64,000 nucleotides of DNA from Mucilaginibacter robiniae (GTDB taxonomy: Bacteria; Bacteroidota; Bacteroidia; Sphingobacteriales; Sphingobacteriaceae): NCBI RefSeq assembly GCF_012849215.1, contig NZ_CP051682.1:1612001-1676000 (forward strand). The letters are read 5' to 3'. A program made the translations under genes and the position numbers. The notes beneath the pieces are model-generated. The model was given only the letters and a program-made list of their open reading frames with translations. It was not told the origin of the DNA and made no database searches. Positions 9,576 through 18,779 of the stretch are shown here, piece after piece (within the stretch, counting starts at the first letter, position 1; each line of letters starts with the position of its first letter).

Positions 9576-9816
9576 AGCTCAAATATAACTAATTATCAAA
9601 AAGCATTTATTGTTATAGTTAATTTTAAACGTAAGTAACACATCATGCTACAACAGTCACAACTTTCTGCTCTATATTAGTTGGTTAATGATAGCTTTAA
9701 TTACGGTACATTAATTAACTTTAATTATGGTAAATACGTACAAACCATAACTATTTCCGATACTCTGTTAGATTCATATACACCAGCCTCATAATAGCAA
9801 TATTGTTATTTCATGT

Positions 9817-10902
9817 ATGTCATTTAAAGAACTTGAAAGGCTTCAGGTTGTAAATCGCTTTATTAAGCTGGATTTCTGTAAAGAAAAAGAGCTGCAAGCT
9901 ATTGTAGAGATGGCTGCTGATGTATGCCAGACTCCTATTGCCTTAATTACATTAATTGATGACCAAACACAGTACATCAAATTTAAAGTTGGTACAGATG
10001 TAGCAAAAACTTCTAGGCATAATTCTTTTTGCAGCCAGGCTATTGAACAATATCAAACCTTCATGGTGCCTGATGCGCTTCAAGATAAACGTTTTGAAAA
10101 TAACCCGCTCGTAACTAATGCTCCACACTTGCGCTTTTATGCTGGAGCACCCTTAACCACGCATGATGGATATAACTTAGGCAGCTTGTGTGTTCTCGAC
10201 TACGTTCCCAAACAGCTTTCGGAACAGCAATTACTTATGCTGCAAATTTTGTCAAAGCAGGTAATTAACTTAATGGAGCTTGATGCCAGCCTGAAGATTT
10301 TGAAAGAACAGTTTGTTAAGGTTAAAAACTCCGAAATACAATTAAAAGCTTTTTTTGAGAGTTCAAGTTCCTGCCATATACTAATTGGCCGCGATTTAAA
10401 AACCGTAGCCTTCAACAGAGCGGCTGCTACTGCTGTTAAACACTTTCATCATATCGATCTGGCAATTGGAATGCTGGCTATTAACTTTATCCATAAGGAT
10501 AATTTGTACAACTTTATTTACAGTTATCAGCAGGCAATTCAAGGTATTTCTGTTCAAGCCGAACAGCATTTGCGTTATCAGGAAGAAGATAGATGGTGGC
10601 ACATAACCTATGATCCGGCTTGTAACGCTGATGGGGAGATTATTGGTATCTCTTACAACGCCACCGATATTACCCAACGAGTTGAACAAGAACAAAAAGT
10701 AACTAAGCAAAATGCATCATTAGAACAAATTGCATACATCCAATCGCACGAGTTACGCAGGCCCGTTGCTTCGATTATGGGACTAATGAACCTTTTTAAA
10801 ATGGAAGATTATACCACTACAAAAGAAGAACTACAAATGATGGAAAAGGCAGTAGAAGAACTGGATGAGAAAATCAAACTCATAGTTAATCACGCCCGTT
10901 AA
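9817..10902 (+). CDS. GAF-PAS sensor protein with a HisKA-like helix but no ATPase domain
   Basis: A 361-residue protein with no membrane helices. A GAF domain at about 22-155 closely resembles that of the hybrid kinase at 4378-7506 (shared NSFC/DSFC, LRFYAGAPL, LGSLCVLD). A PAS domain follows at about 175-288. The C-terminus is a HisKA-type helical hairpin with IQSHELRRPVASIMGL (His311). The protein stops at 361, before any N-box or G-box ATP-binding motif. I see a clean TAA at 10900-10902 and no downstream reading frame with a kinase domain, so it is not an obvious frameshift. It could be phosphorylated by a partner kinase or act as a dimerising sensor; both are inference. It stands alone in the opposite orientation to scpA. 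Confidence 0.8.
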   Translation: MSFKELERLQVVNRFIKLDFCKEKELQAIVEMAADVCQTPIALITLIDDQTQYIKFKVGTDVAKTSRHNSFCSQAIEQYQTFMVPDALQDKRFENNPLVTNAPHLRFYAGAPLTTHDGYNLGSLCVLDYVPKQLSEQQLLMLQILSKQVINLMELDASLKILKEQFVKVKNSEIQLKAFFESSSSCHILIGRDLKTVAFNRAAATAVKHFHHIDLAIGMLAINFIHKDNLYNFIYSYQQAIQGISVQAEQHLRYQEEDRWWHITYDPACNADGEIIGISYNATDITQRVEQEQKVTKQNASLEQIAYIQSHELRRPVASIMGLMNLFKMEDYTTTKEELQMMEKAVEELDEKIKLIVNHAR

Positions 10903-11107
10903 CCACAGCATGGTTTGTGATTGACTAAACCAGCAGATTCCTCATTAGGTAAGTACATCCATTCTTCAAAATTTTACTGAATTAACACCGTTCAATTTAG
11001 CCGGATTGCTTAGTCGCATTTTTCTGTAAAACAATAATGAGGTACAATTTGTCAATCCATTTACCAACAAAAATAACTTACTTTGTAAGTTAAATTATTT
11101 GTAAACC

Positions 11108-13042
11108 ATGTCAATGCAAGTACCAGCCGGCGATTTACTTCAGAAAATTAATTCTCCATCTGACTTAAAGCAGTTAAGTGAAGATCAGTTGGAGGAAGTT
11201 TGCCAGGAATTGCGACAATATATTATCGATGTTGTATCCGTAAATGGAGGTCACTTTGCAGCCAGCCTAGGTGTAGTGGAATTGACTGTAGCGTTGCACT
11301 ATGTGCTTAATACCCCTTACGATCAGTTGGTATGGGATGTAGGCCATCAGGCTTACGGCCACAAAATACTAACTGGCCGGCGTGATAATTTTCATACCAA
11401 TCGTGTTTATAAAGGCATTAGCGGTTTCCCCAAACGGGCTGAAAGTATATTCGATACCTTTGGCGTAGGTCATTCATCTACTTCAATTTCGGCCGCCTTG
11501 GGTATGGCTGTAGCTTCAGTTTATAAGGGTGAAAAAGATCGCCAGCACGTAGCTGTAATTGGTGATGGCGCTATGACGGCAGGCATGGCTTTTGAAGCGC
11601 TTAATCATGCCGGTATTGCCAACAGTAATCTGCTAGTAATATTAAACGACAATTGCATGTCGATTGACCCGAATGTGGGTGCGTTGAAAGAATACCTAAC
11701 TGACATTACGATTTCTAAGCCATATAACAGTTTCCGATCTGACTTAGGATATGTACTATCAAAATTATCAGCTATTGGGCCTGATGCACTTAAATATGCT
11801 AAGAAGATTGAGAAAAGTATAAAGGGCACTTTGCTAAAACAAAGCAATTTGTTTGAAGCTCTTAAGTTCCGGTATTTTGGCCCTACTGATGGCCATGATG
11901 TAAAGCACTTAGTTAAAGTTTTGCGCGATTTACGCGACATACCCGGTCCTAAACTACTGCATTGCGTTACTGTAAAAGGTAAAGGCTATGCTTTGGCCGA
12001 AAAAGACCAGACCAAGTGGCATGCTCCGGGCTTATTCGATAAAATTACTGGCGAAATCAAAAAAACTCATCATGAAAAGCCACAACCTCCTAAATACCAG
12101 GATGTATTCGGGCACACTATCATTGAGTTAGCCGAGCAGAACCCTAAAATTATGGGTATTACACCAGCCATGCCTTCAGGCAGTTCTTTAAACCTGATGA
12201 TGAAAGCTATGCCAAACCGTGCTTTCGATGTAGGTATTGCCGAGCAGCACGCCGTAACTTTTTCAGCAGGCTTAGCTTCACAAGGTTTGGTGCCCTTCTG
12301 CAATATTTATTCCAGTTTTATGCAGCGAGCTTATGATCAAGTAATACATGATGTAGCTATACAAAAGCTCAATGTAGTGTTGTGCCTAGATCGTGCTGGG
12401 TTTGCCGGTGCTGATGGCCCTACCCACCACGGTGCTTATGATTTGGCTTACATGCGTTGTATTCCGAATCTGGTAGTATCAGCTCCAATGAACGAGGAGG
12501 AATTACGTAACCTGATGTACACAGCGCAGTTGGAAGATGCTGGCCCGTTTGTTATTCGCTACCCACGCGGTAATGGTGTTATGGTAGATTGGCAGCGCCC
12601 ATTTAAGGCTATTCCTGTGGGCAAAGGCCGCAAAATAACTGATGGTGAAGAAATAGCTATTGTATCTATAGGTACAATCGGTAATGAAGTTACCAAAGCC
12701 CTTAATGAGTTAAATACGGAAGGGTATTATCCTGCCCATTATGATTTACGGTTTGTAAAACCATTGGATGAGGCTATGTTACACGAGGTGTTCACCAAGT
12801 ACCCTAAAGTAATTACAATAGAAGACGGCTGTTTAGAAGGTGGTGCGGGCAGCGCCATCTTAGAATTTATGGCCGATCATAAATATAATGCTGAAGTAAT
12901 GCGCTTAGGCATCCCTGATGCTGTAATTGAACATGGTGAACAACCTGAGTTGTGGGCCGAATGCGGCTATGATGCTGCCGGTATTATCCGCCAGGTAAAA
13001 GCAATGGAAGTAAAGCCGAATCATCATATTATAGCTTCATAA
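11108..13042 (+). CDS. dxs: 1-deoxy-D-xylulose-5-phosphate synthase
   Basis: A 644-residue thiamine-diphosphate enzyme that condenses pyruvate and glyceraldehyde 3-phosphate, the first step of the methylerythritol phosphate route to isoprenoids. Family motifs are intact: VNGGHFAASLGVVELT (catalytic-type His49), VWDVGHQAYGHKILTGR, the thiamine-binding GDGAMTAGMAFEALNHAG at 152-169, LNDNCMSIDPNVG, and in the transketolase-like half FDVGIAEQHAVTFSAGLA and GFAGADGPTHHGAYDLAY. The length is typical. A single-gene unit ending in the strong terminator at 13066-13102. Confidence 0.97.
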   Translation: MSMQVPAGDLLQKINSPSDLKQLSEDQLEEVCQELRQYIIDVVSVNGGHFAASLGVVELTVALHYVLNTPYDQLVWDVGHQAYGHKILTGRRDNFHTNRVYKGISGFPKRAESIFDTFGVGHSSTSISAALGMAVASVYKGEKDRQHVAVIGDGAMTAGMAFEALNHAGIANSNLLVILNDNCMSIDPNVGALKEYLTDITISKPYNSFRSDLGYVLSKLSAIGPDALKYAKKIEKSIKGTLLKQSNLFEALKFRYFGPTDGHDVKHLVKVLRDLRDIPGPKLLHCVTVKGKGYALAEKDQTKWHAPGLFDKITGEIKKTHHEKPQPPKYQDVFGHTIIELAEQNPKIMGITPAMPSGSSLNLMMKAMPNRAFDVGIAEQHAVTFSAGLASQGLVPFCNIYSSFMQRAYDQVIHDVAIQKLNVVLCLDRAGFAGADGPTHHGAYDLAYMRCIPNLVVSAPMNEEELRNLMYTAQLEDAGPFVIRYPRGNGVMVDWQRPFKAIPVGKGRKITDGEEIAIVSIGTIGNEVTKALNELNTEGYYPAHYDLRFVKPLDEAMLHEVFTKYPKVITIEDGCLEGGAGSAILEFMADHKYNAEVMRLGIPDAVIEHGEQPELWAECGYDAAGIIRQVKAMEVKPNHHIIAS

Positions 13043-13065
13043 TTTGAGGTTCACAATCCCCTATA

Positions 13066-13102
13066 AACAAAAGCCTGTAAGAAGAACTTACAGGCTTTTG
13101 TT
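13066..13102 (+). terminator. Rho-independent terminator after dxs
   Basis: A perfect 16-bp stem (AACAAAAGCCTGTAAG at 13066-13081, CTTACAGGCTTTTGTT at 13087-13102) with an AAGAA loop, followed by TTAATAG. It may also stop minus-strand transcription arriving from rfbA. Confidence 0.88.
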
Positions 13103-13136
13103 TTAATAGTAGTAATAGTACTTTACAATTATTATT

Positions 13137-13535
13137 TTACCTTAACAAATTTAAAGCTGATTGTACAGCATCAGCAAGCCACATTTCGATAGGTTTACTG
13201 GTTTCTTCTGCATTCAAAGTTATCCATTCACCCTTTTCTTGCAGCACATTCACTTTAATTACGGTTTGACCGAATTTTAAGATATCGGGATTTAAGCCTA
13301 GTACTTTCATTCGATCAATATCCATATCGATCACTACGCCTTTTTCGTGAGCACCTTTGCCGCTAAATTCAACCTCTACACCAGTTTCCAGAAATGCCAA
13401 TCTTGTTAATTCTCGCAGCGAAATAGTTTCTGTTGCTGACGCTACACTAACCCAAGTATCTAAATTAGGTAGTGTTAGCTTACTCTGTATGCCTAACACA
13501 ATCTCAGCTATCTGGTTCACAATTAACAATATCAT
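13137..13535 (-). pseudogene. Small ORF resembling an internally deleted fragment of GDP-mannose 4,6-dehydratase
   Basis: A 132-codon frame 48 bp downstream of rfbA on the same strand. Its first half recalls the C-terminal part of GDP-mannose 4,6-dehydratase: IVLGIQSKLTLPNLD resembles the ALGLQ..L.LGNLD segment, and SLRELTRLAFLETGVEVEF followed by GKGAHEKG resembles the SVREF..LAF...G.E..F/W.G.G.NEKG segment, then FGQTVIKVN. The intervening RDWGHAKDYV segment and the conserved PRYFRP-GD-KAK end are absent, replaced by an unrelated-looking tail ending ALNLLR. There is no Rossmann N-terminus upstream: only about 17 in-frame codons precede the ATG, back to a stop near rfbA. I read it as a decayed sugar-nucleotide gene next to rfbA. 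It may still be translated as a small protein, and the homology is by eye. Confidence 0.4.
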
Positions 13536-13583
13536 TACAGGTTGGTTAACGTCGGATGCCTTGTAAAATATTATACAGTAGCC

Positions 13584-14462
13584 TTAAGCTGGTTGCTTTG
13601 TGTGTTTAAGTAACTTTATTAAATATTGTCCGTAGCCGCTTTTAACTAGCGGCTTTGCAATCTCGGCTAATTGTTCCTCATTTATAAAGCCCATACGGTA
13701 GGCAATCTCCTCAATACAAGCTATTTTAATACCTTGGCGATCTTCAATTACTTGTACAAACTGGCCAGCTTGCATTAAAGAGGCAAATGTACCTGTATCC
13801 AGCCAAGCTGTACCCCGGCTTAGTATGCCAACTTTCAACTTACCACGTTTTAAATATTCTTTATTTACATCCGTAATTTCGTATTCGCCCCGCGGAGAAG
13901 GTTTAATTCCTTTAGCAATCTCTACCACGTCGTTATCATAAAAATACAATCCGGGAACAGCATAATCTGATTTCGGGTCCGTTGGCTTTTCTTCTAATGA
14001 GATTACTTGATTATTTTCGTCAAATTCTACTACGCCATAACGCTCCGGGTCGGCTACCTGGTAGGCAAACACCATACCTCCTTCAGGATTGTTGCTATTT
14101 TGCAACAAGTGAGATAAGCCATCACCATAAAAGATGTTATCACCTAATATTAAAGCGACTTTATCTGCACCGATAAAATCGGCACCGATTACAAAAGCCT
14201 GAGCCAAACCATCAGGTTTTTCTTGTACAGCATATTCAAAATTACAACCCAATTGCTGCCCATCGCCCAGTAATTTTTGGAACTGCGGCATATCATGCGG
14301 AGTTGATATAATTAATATTTCTTTAATGCCAGCCAGCATTAGAACCGACAATGGATAATAAATCATCGGCTTATCATAAACCGGCATTAATTGCTTACTT
14401 ACAGCTAGAGTTAGCGGGTGCAAGCGCGTACCAGAACCACCAGCGAGTATTATTCCTTTCAT
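13584..14462 (-). CDS. rfbA: Glucose-1-phosphate thymidylyltransferase
   Basis: A 292-residue nucleotidyltransferase that joins dTTP and glucose 1-phosphate, the first step of dTDP-L-rhamnose synthesis for surface polysaccharide. The nucleotide-binding loop [11 protein letters not shown] is at 8-18, followed by [25 protein letters not shown] lies near 107-114 (metal-binding Asp), and [23 protein letters not shown] is diagnostic for the RmlA class. The typical RmlA C-terminus is complete. rfbB, rfbC and rfbD are not in the window. It lies 44 bp downstream of the DUF3109 gene on the same strand. Confidence 0.96.
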   Translation of the reverse strand: MKGIILAGGSGTRLHPLTLAVSKQLMPVYDKPMIYYPLSVLMLAGIKEILIISTPHDMPQFQKLLGDGQQLGCNFEYAVQEKPDGLAQAFVIGADFIGADKVALILGDNIFYGDGLSHLLQNSNNPEGGMVFAYQVADPERYGVVEFDENNQVISLEEKPTDPKSDYAVPGLYFYDNDVVEIAKGIKPSPRGEYEITDVNKEYLKRGKLKVGILSRGTAWLDTGTFASLMQAGQFVQVIEDRQGIKIACIEEIAYRMGFINEEQLAEIAKPLVKSGYGQYLIKLLKHTKQPA

Positions 14463-14506
14463 AGATTTTGTATTAAATATGATAAATCACCAAATTATAT
14501 AAATGT

Positions 14507-15070
14507 TTAAATACCTGCTAATCTATCTTCTAATTCTTGATACCAGGCTGCACCATACTTCCTGATCAGCGGTTCTTTTAAAAACTCATACACGCGCACC
14601 TTCAATTCGCTACCAAAACTGCACGCCGGGCTACAAATATTCCACCGATCATAATGTAATACGTCAAACTCAGGGTAATTAGTTATACGGATAGGATATA
14701 AATGGCAAGAAACAGGCTTACGCCAGTTTACTGCACCATCTTGCCAAGCTTTTTCAATAGCACACTTGGTAATCCCATTTTCCCAGGTTACATAAGCACA
14801 CTCTTTATTCGTATCTACACATGGTGTGGTATAATCACCTTCAAAGTCGGTTACGTGTGTACCTTCACGCTCTATTGTAGCTATCCCCTTAGCCGTCATG
14901 TAAGGCTTTACTTTAGGATATATTTCTTTCAAAATATCTAACTCATCCGCCGCCAACGGTGCTCCAGAATCGCCCTCTAAGCAGCAAGCGCCTTTGCAGC
15001 GGTTCAAGTTACACACAAAATGCTCGCTTATTACATCTTCATGCACCAACGTATTTCCAACTTCAATCAT
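14507..15070 (-). CDS. DUF3109 family protein (cysteine-rich, YkgJ-like)
   Basis: A 187-residue soluble protein with a dense cysteine pattern: CNLNRCKGACC near 20-30, then CVDTNKECAY, KCAIEKAW, SCHLYPIRI and ICSPAC. This is the DUF3109 signature, related to zinc/iron-binding CxxxCxxCC proteins. The His-Leu-Tyr-Pro motif after the third cluster is typical. The function is unknown; metal binding is inferred from the cysteines. The start is 3 bp from the stop of the DUF3108 gene, and DUF2480 is just upstream, so the three are probably co-transcribed. Confidence 0.88.
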   Translation of the reverse strand: MIEVGNTLVHEDVISEHFVCNLNRCKGACCLEGDSGAPLAADELDILKEIYPKVKPYMTAKGIATIEREGTHVTDFEGDYTTPCVDTNKECAYVTWENGITKCAIEKAWQDGAVNWRKPVSCHLYPIRITNYPEFDVLHYDRWNICSPACSFGSELKVRVYEFLKEPLIRKYGAAWYQELEDRLAGI

Positions 15071-15073
15071 CTT

Positions 15074-15853
15074 CTATTTACTTAAAGGATTTAATGGGTA
15101 TTTAAGCCCCTTAGCCTCCGTTAAATCCATGGTTACACTTCCCACAATTAAATCTACATGGGCTTTTATCGGAATACGATTTTCATCATCGCTTATCCAC
15201 AAATACAACTTACTATTTTTTTTGAATATACGGCCAGGTATAATAGTGGGGTTAAACTTTAAACAATTGAATTTACCTAATGAGCAATCCATCTTTTCTT
15301 TACCGGCATAAGTGATGCCTAATTTTTGAATACCATCATCCAGAAAGTAAGAAAGCTCAAACTTATCACCCGGCTTTAACTTAGCTACATCCAGGCAACG
15401 GGCAAAATAATAGGCTGAAGGAAAATCAAACACCTTTCCTTGAAAAGGAAACACACCTTTGTTAGCTGTAATTTTATTGGTTTGATGATTAAACACCACA
15501 TGATCGGTGTGTTTGTACTTAGCTTCATGACGGTCTTCAGTATATAAATAAGGCAGTAGCGTACTCCGATCAATATAAGAGTCATAGCGGTTACGTACCT
15601 TATAGAACACATCGAAAGTACCTGCAGTATTACCTTCAGCAATGATATGCCATACAGAACGACCTTCAAATTTTTTATCTGCTTCTTCTACCCGCAAGTG
15701 AGCTTCAGCTCCTGTAAACCAACCATATTTAAGCTTATAGCTCAATTGTTCACCAGCCTTAAAAACCGGCTCTACTATTTTAAGTGGCTCTTGAGCGTGC
15801 GCATTTGCTATAAACAGTAAGTATGCTATAATAAAAAGCGTTTTAATCTTCAC
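15074..15853 (-). CDS. DUF3108 domain-containing secreted protein
   Basis: About 259 residues if started at the GTG at 15853, which opens directly onto a signal peptide (VKIKTLFIIAYLLFIANAHAQ). An in-frame ATG at 15970, 2 bp after the DUF2480 stop, would add 39 residues with no secretion-like character; that start is the alternative. The mature part has the DUF3108 layout: AGEQLSYKLKYGWFTGAEAHL, AEGNTAGTFDVFYKVRNRYDSYID, DGIQKLGITYAGKEK and ISDDENRIPIKAHVDLIVGSV. It is predicted to be periplasmic or envelope-associated; the role is unknown. It is the middle gene of a DUF2480-DUF3108-DUF3109 run that I take to be one transcript. Confidence 0.82.
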   Translation of the reverse strand: MKIKTLFIIAYLLFIANAHAQEPLKIVEPVFKAGEQLSYKLKYGWFTGAEAHLRVEEADKKFEGRSVWHIIAEGNTAGTFDVFYKVRNRYDSYIDRSTLLPYLYTEDRHEAKYKHTDHVVFNHQTNKITANKGVFPFQGKVFDFPSAYYFARCLDVAKLKPGDKFELSYFLDDGIQKLGITYAGKEKMDCSLGKFNCLKFNPTIIPGRIFKKNSKLYLWISDDENRIPIKAHVDLIVGSVTMDLTEAKGLKYPLNPLSK

Positions 15854-15972
15854 CCAAAAATGAAACCTGTTATTACGCGCAATGGTAGAAACACTCCACT
15901 TGCTTAACAGACAAAGTAAGCCACTAAATCTATCATTATTTTGCGAAATAACATGAGTTTCGATATCCATCC

Positions 15973-16488
15973 TTAATCTTTCCTTTTATAAATAGGTACG
16001 GTTGAACAAGGTTCACCAAACATGATGCTTTTAGCTATACCAGTGAGTCGCTTAGTTAATTCAACATAAGCTGATACTGGTACAGGTATGTCGCCACATC
16101 CCTTCAGCACCATACGCTGATCGCGATATTGCTCGAAATCTGTATTAGACAAGCTCTTTTCAAATAAAACTGTTTCCAGCACCTCAGCATTACCAAATAC
16201 CACTTCACGCGCGTAAGGCGTTAAACGACTTGCCAGCAACATATACGCCCAGGTAGGCACAATAGCATCAGCCGCACAGGTTATACCTACATTTTTACCG
16301 GCATATTGGCTCCAATCATGACCTCTTACAAATTCTCGAAAGTCCTTTTCTCTCAAAATAAGACCATGAAATAAGTTTTCTGTAATATCGTAGATTACAC
16401 GATCGCCAGGCGGATAAAAACTGGCGGGGTCTAGAGTTACCAAGCCACTTTGAACTACCTTGTTTACTATATTTTCCTGTATATCCAT
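15973..16488 (-). CDS. DUF2480 family protein
   Basis: A 171-residue soluble protein, recognisable as the Bacteroidota-specific DUF2480 family by LVTLDPASFYPPGDRVIYDI near the start, FREFVRGHDWSQYAGKNVGITCAADAIVPTWAYML in the middle, and CGDIPVPVSAYVELTKRL near the end. The function is unknown. It is the first gene of the DUF2480-DUF3108-DUF3109 run, separated from the upstream PpiD-type gene by a strong terminator at 16506-16536. Confidence 0.9.
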   Translation of the reverse strand: MDIQENIVNKVVQSGLVTLDPASFYPPGDRVIYDITENLFHGLILREKDFREFVRGHDWSQYAGKNVGITCAADAIVPTWAYMLLASRLTPYAREVVFGNAEVLETVLFEKSLSNTDFEQYRDQRMVLKGCGDIPVPVSAYVELTKRLTGIAKSIMFGEPCSTVPIYKRKD

Positions 16489-16505
16489 TGCCTTAAAAAT
16501 AAAAA

Positions 16506-16536
16506 ATCCGGAAACTGTATAACGCAGTTTCCGGAT
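16506..16536 (-). terminator. Rho-independent terminator after the PpiD-type gene
   Basis: A 12-bp perfect stem (16506-16517 with 16525-16536, ATCCGGAAACTG/CAGTTTCCGGAT) with a 7-nt loop. On the minus strand it is followed by TTTTT, just downstream of the stop at 16558. Confidence 0.87.
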
Positions 16537-16557
16537 GTAAAATTACTTGAAATTTGC

Positions 16558-18669
16558 TTATAAGAATTTGGCGCGGAAATCTTTTACATTCGCCTTATCT
16601 TTCAAGGCATCAAATATTTGATTATCGGCGCGTTGCAGCATTGTTTGGCTAATTTGCTCTCTTTCACGTACTGTATTAGTTAATGGTGCCGGATTCAAGA
16701 AGCTATCTACTGAATACACGTACACACCACTTTGCCCTTCAACAGGTTTAGACAATTTTTTAAGCGGTGCACCGAATACGGAGCCAATCACTTTATACTC
16801 GATAGATAACCCAGGTATAACAGGGTTAGCAAACACGATATTTTCGACCGGAACAGCTTTAGTACCTGCTTTTTGTGCTACCTGCTCAACGCTTGATGCG
16901 CCATTAGATGCAGACTGCAGCTTTTCAGTTAATTGTTTTGCTTTTACTTCATTGATAACCTGTGGTTTGATTTGCTCTTTCACAGCATCTAATGATAAAA
17001 CACCTTTAGGTTTAACTTGAGTAAGCTGAGCTACTACGTACTGATCGCCCGATGTATATACTTGATCTACCAGATCACCTTTGTCTGATTTGTAAGCCCA
17101 TTTTACCAGTTCACGTGCATTTTCCAGACCAGGCATGCTAGAAGCCACTCCAGTAAAATCGGCAGCTTTGCGTATTTGCATACCTGATTGTTTGGCCTGC
17201 TGGGCAAAGTTGTCTTTATTAACTGAACCTAAAAAAGATTGAGCTTTACTGTAAGCTGCACTTTGAGTTTTACCACTAGCATCAACTGGTTTATCAACAA
17301 CAGCTACTTTTACTACTTTAGATGAACCTTTTTGACTTTCAATTTCAATCAGGTGAACGCCGTATTGTGAACTTACAATTTTAAAGTCGCCAGCTTTACC
17401 ATTGAACACGGCATCTTCAAATACCGGGATCATGGCACCACGACCAAAAGTACCCAGCTCACCACCTTTTTCTGCTGATTGTTTGTCTTCAGAAAAGGTT
17501 TTAGCCAAATCAGCGAATGACTTACCGCCTTGTATTGCTTTTTTCAAAGAATCAGCTTTAGCCATGGCTTTATCAATACCACCACTGGTAGCAGGGTTAA
17601 GCAAGATATGACGTGCTTTTACAGAATCTGGTCCAACACGTGAATCAACCAGCTTAGCTATTTTATAGCTATTGCCAGATACGTAAGGGCCATATACAAA
17701 ACCATTAGCTGCATTAAACATAATAGAATCCAGCTTAGGCTCTAATTGGCCTTTGCGCTGGTACACCAAAGGTGCTTTGGTTTCTGCATTTACCTGCACA
17801 AACAACGAATCATTAGTACTGCTTTTTAAACCATCTACCAATTTATCCATTTGCGCCTTAATAGCTGCTGAGTCAGCTTTAGATGGGGCGGCATTGAAAA
17901 CTACATAATCTATACTACGTAGTTCCTGGTTGCTTTTAAACAAACCTTTATGCTCATCATAATAATTTTGGTAATCGTCATCAGTAACGTTTACTTTATT
18001 ATCAGCTATAGATGAGTATGGCAATATGGCATAAGTAAACTTAGCTAATTTGTTTTTAGCTTCGTAATCATCTTTAGCATCCAACGAGTTTACATATAAA
18101 CCGTTATGCACCATGGCAAAATACTTTTCAGCTTTTTTGCCTTCAATAACAGAGGCTACCAGCTTATCCCATTGCTCAATCATCGGATCGCCTGCTTTAG
18201 CAGTTTGAACACGACTTAAAACCTGATCCAGGCTGGCACGGTTAAGTTGGCCTGTTTTAGGATCGGTAAAATATTGGGCAATTTGCTGACTTGGGTTTTT
18301 ACCGCTAATCATGGCTTTGGTTTCATCTGTACCTACCACAATGCCTACTTTTTCAATTTCTTTTTTCAGAATTACCCGGCTTACTTCCTGATTCCAGGTT
18401 TGCTCTTGTGCAAAATCGGTTAGCTGCGGCGTTGAGGCTGACTGGCCGTACTGCTGCTGCATCATTTCCACATTTTGCTTTAACTTGTCTGAGAAATCGG
18501 CGTATGAAATTTTCTCACCGGCAACTTCACCTAATTCGTCACGGTCGCCGCTCAGGAAACCCCGGCTGTAGGTAATTACCTCACCTGCCACAAAAGCAAA
18601 AAGCGCAAACCCAATAAGCACAACCAGAATTATGCCCATTCGCTCACGCAAAAAACCCATGATACCCAT
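16558..18669 (-). CDS. PpiD/SurA-type peptidyl-prolyl isomerase, membrane-anchored
   Basis: A chaperone/isomerase of about 703 residues that probably assists folding of secreted and outer-membrane proteins. I chose the ATG at 18669 (MGIMGFLRERMG), which puts one anchoring helix at about residues 11-30; an ATG at 18732 would add 21 residues and overlap a TATCTTG promoter-like box. A SurA_N-like helical region follows (about 45-230). A parvulin rotamase domain lies at about 347-443 (VKARHILLNPA, FADLAKTFSEDKQSAEKGGELGTFGRGAMIPVFEDAVF, YGVHLIEI). A second, less conserved rotamase-like part follows. The layout matches Bacteroidota PpiD homologues. It follows lptC on the same strand, so an envelope-biogenesis cluster is likely. 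Confidence 0.9.
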   Translation of the reverse strand: MGIMGFLRERMGIILVVLIGFALFAFVAGEVITYSRGFLSGDRDELGEVAGEKISYADFSDKLKQNVEMMQQQYGQSASTPQLTDFAQEQTWNQEVSRVILKKEIEKVGIVVGTDETKAMISGKNPSQQIAQYFTDPKTGQLNRASLDQVLSRVQTAKAGDPMIEQWDKLVASVIEGKKAEKYFAMVHNGLYVNSLDAKDDYEAKNKLAKFTYAILPYSSIADNKVNVTDDDYQNYYDEHKGLFKSNQELRSIDYVVFNAAPSKADSAAIKAQMDKLVDGLKSSTNDSLFVQVNAETKAPLVYQRKGQLEPKLDSIMFNAANGFVYGPYVSGNSYKIAKLVDSRVGPDSVKARHILLNPATSGGIDKAMAKADSLKKAIQGGKSFADLAKTFSEDKQSAEKGGELGTFGRGAMIPVFEDAVFNGKAGDFKIVSSQYGVHLIEIESQKGSSKVVKVAVVDKPVDASGKTQSAAYSKAQSFLGSVNKDNFAQQAKQSGMQIRKAADFTGVASSMPGLENARELVKWAYKSDKGDLVDQVYTSGDQYVVAQLTQVKPKGVLSLDAVKEQIKPQVINEVKAKQLTEKLQSASNGASSVEQVAQKAGTKAVPVENIVFANPVIPGLSIEYKVIGSVFGAPLKKLSKPVEGQSGVYVYSVDSFLNPAPLTNTVREREQISQTMLQRADNQIFDALKDKANVKDFRAKFL

Positions 18670-18779
18670 ATAATCAATAAAATAAATTACTAATACTTTA
18701 TACTTATTTTTAAAAGAGGGCGCAAGATACAATTTTTCGTAAACTTCTGTAAAACAAAAATTTCTGCGAAAAAAACAAT

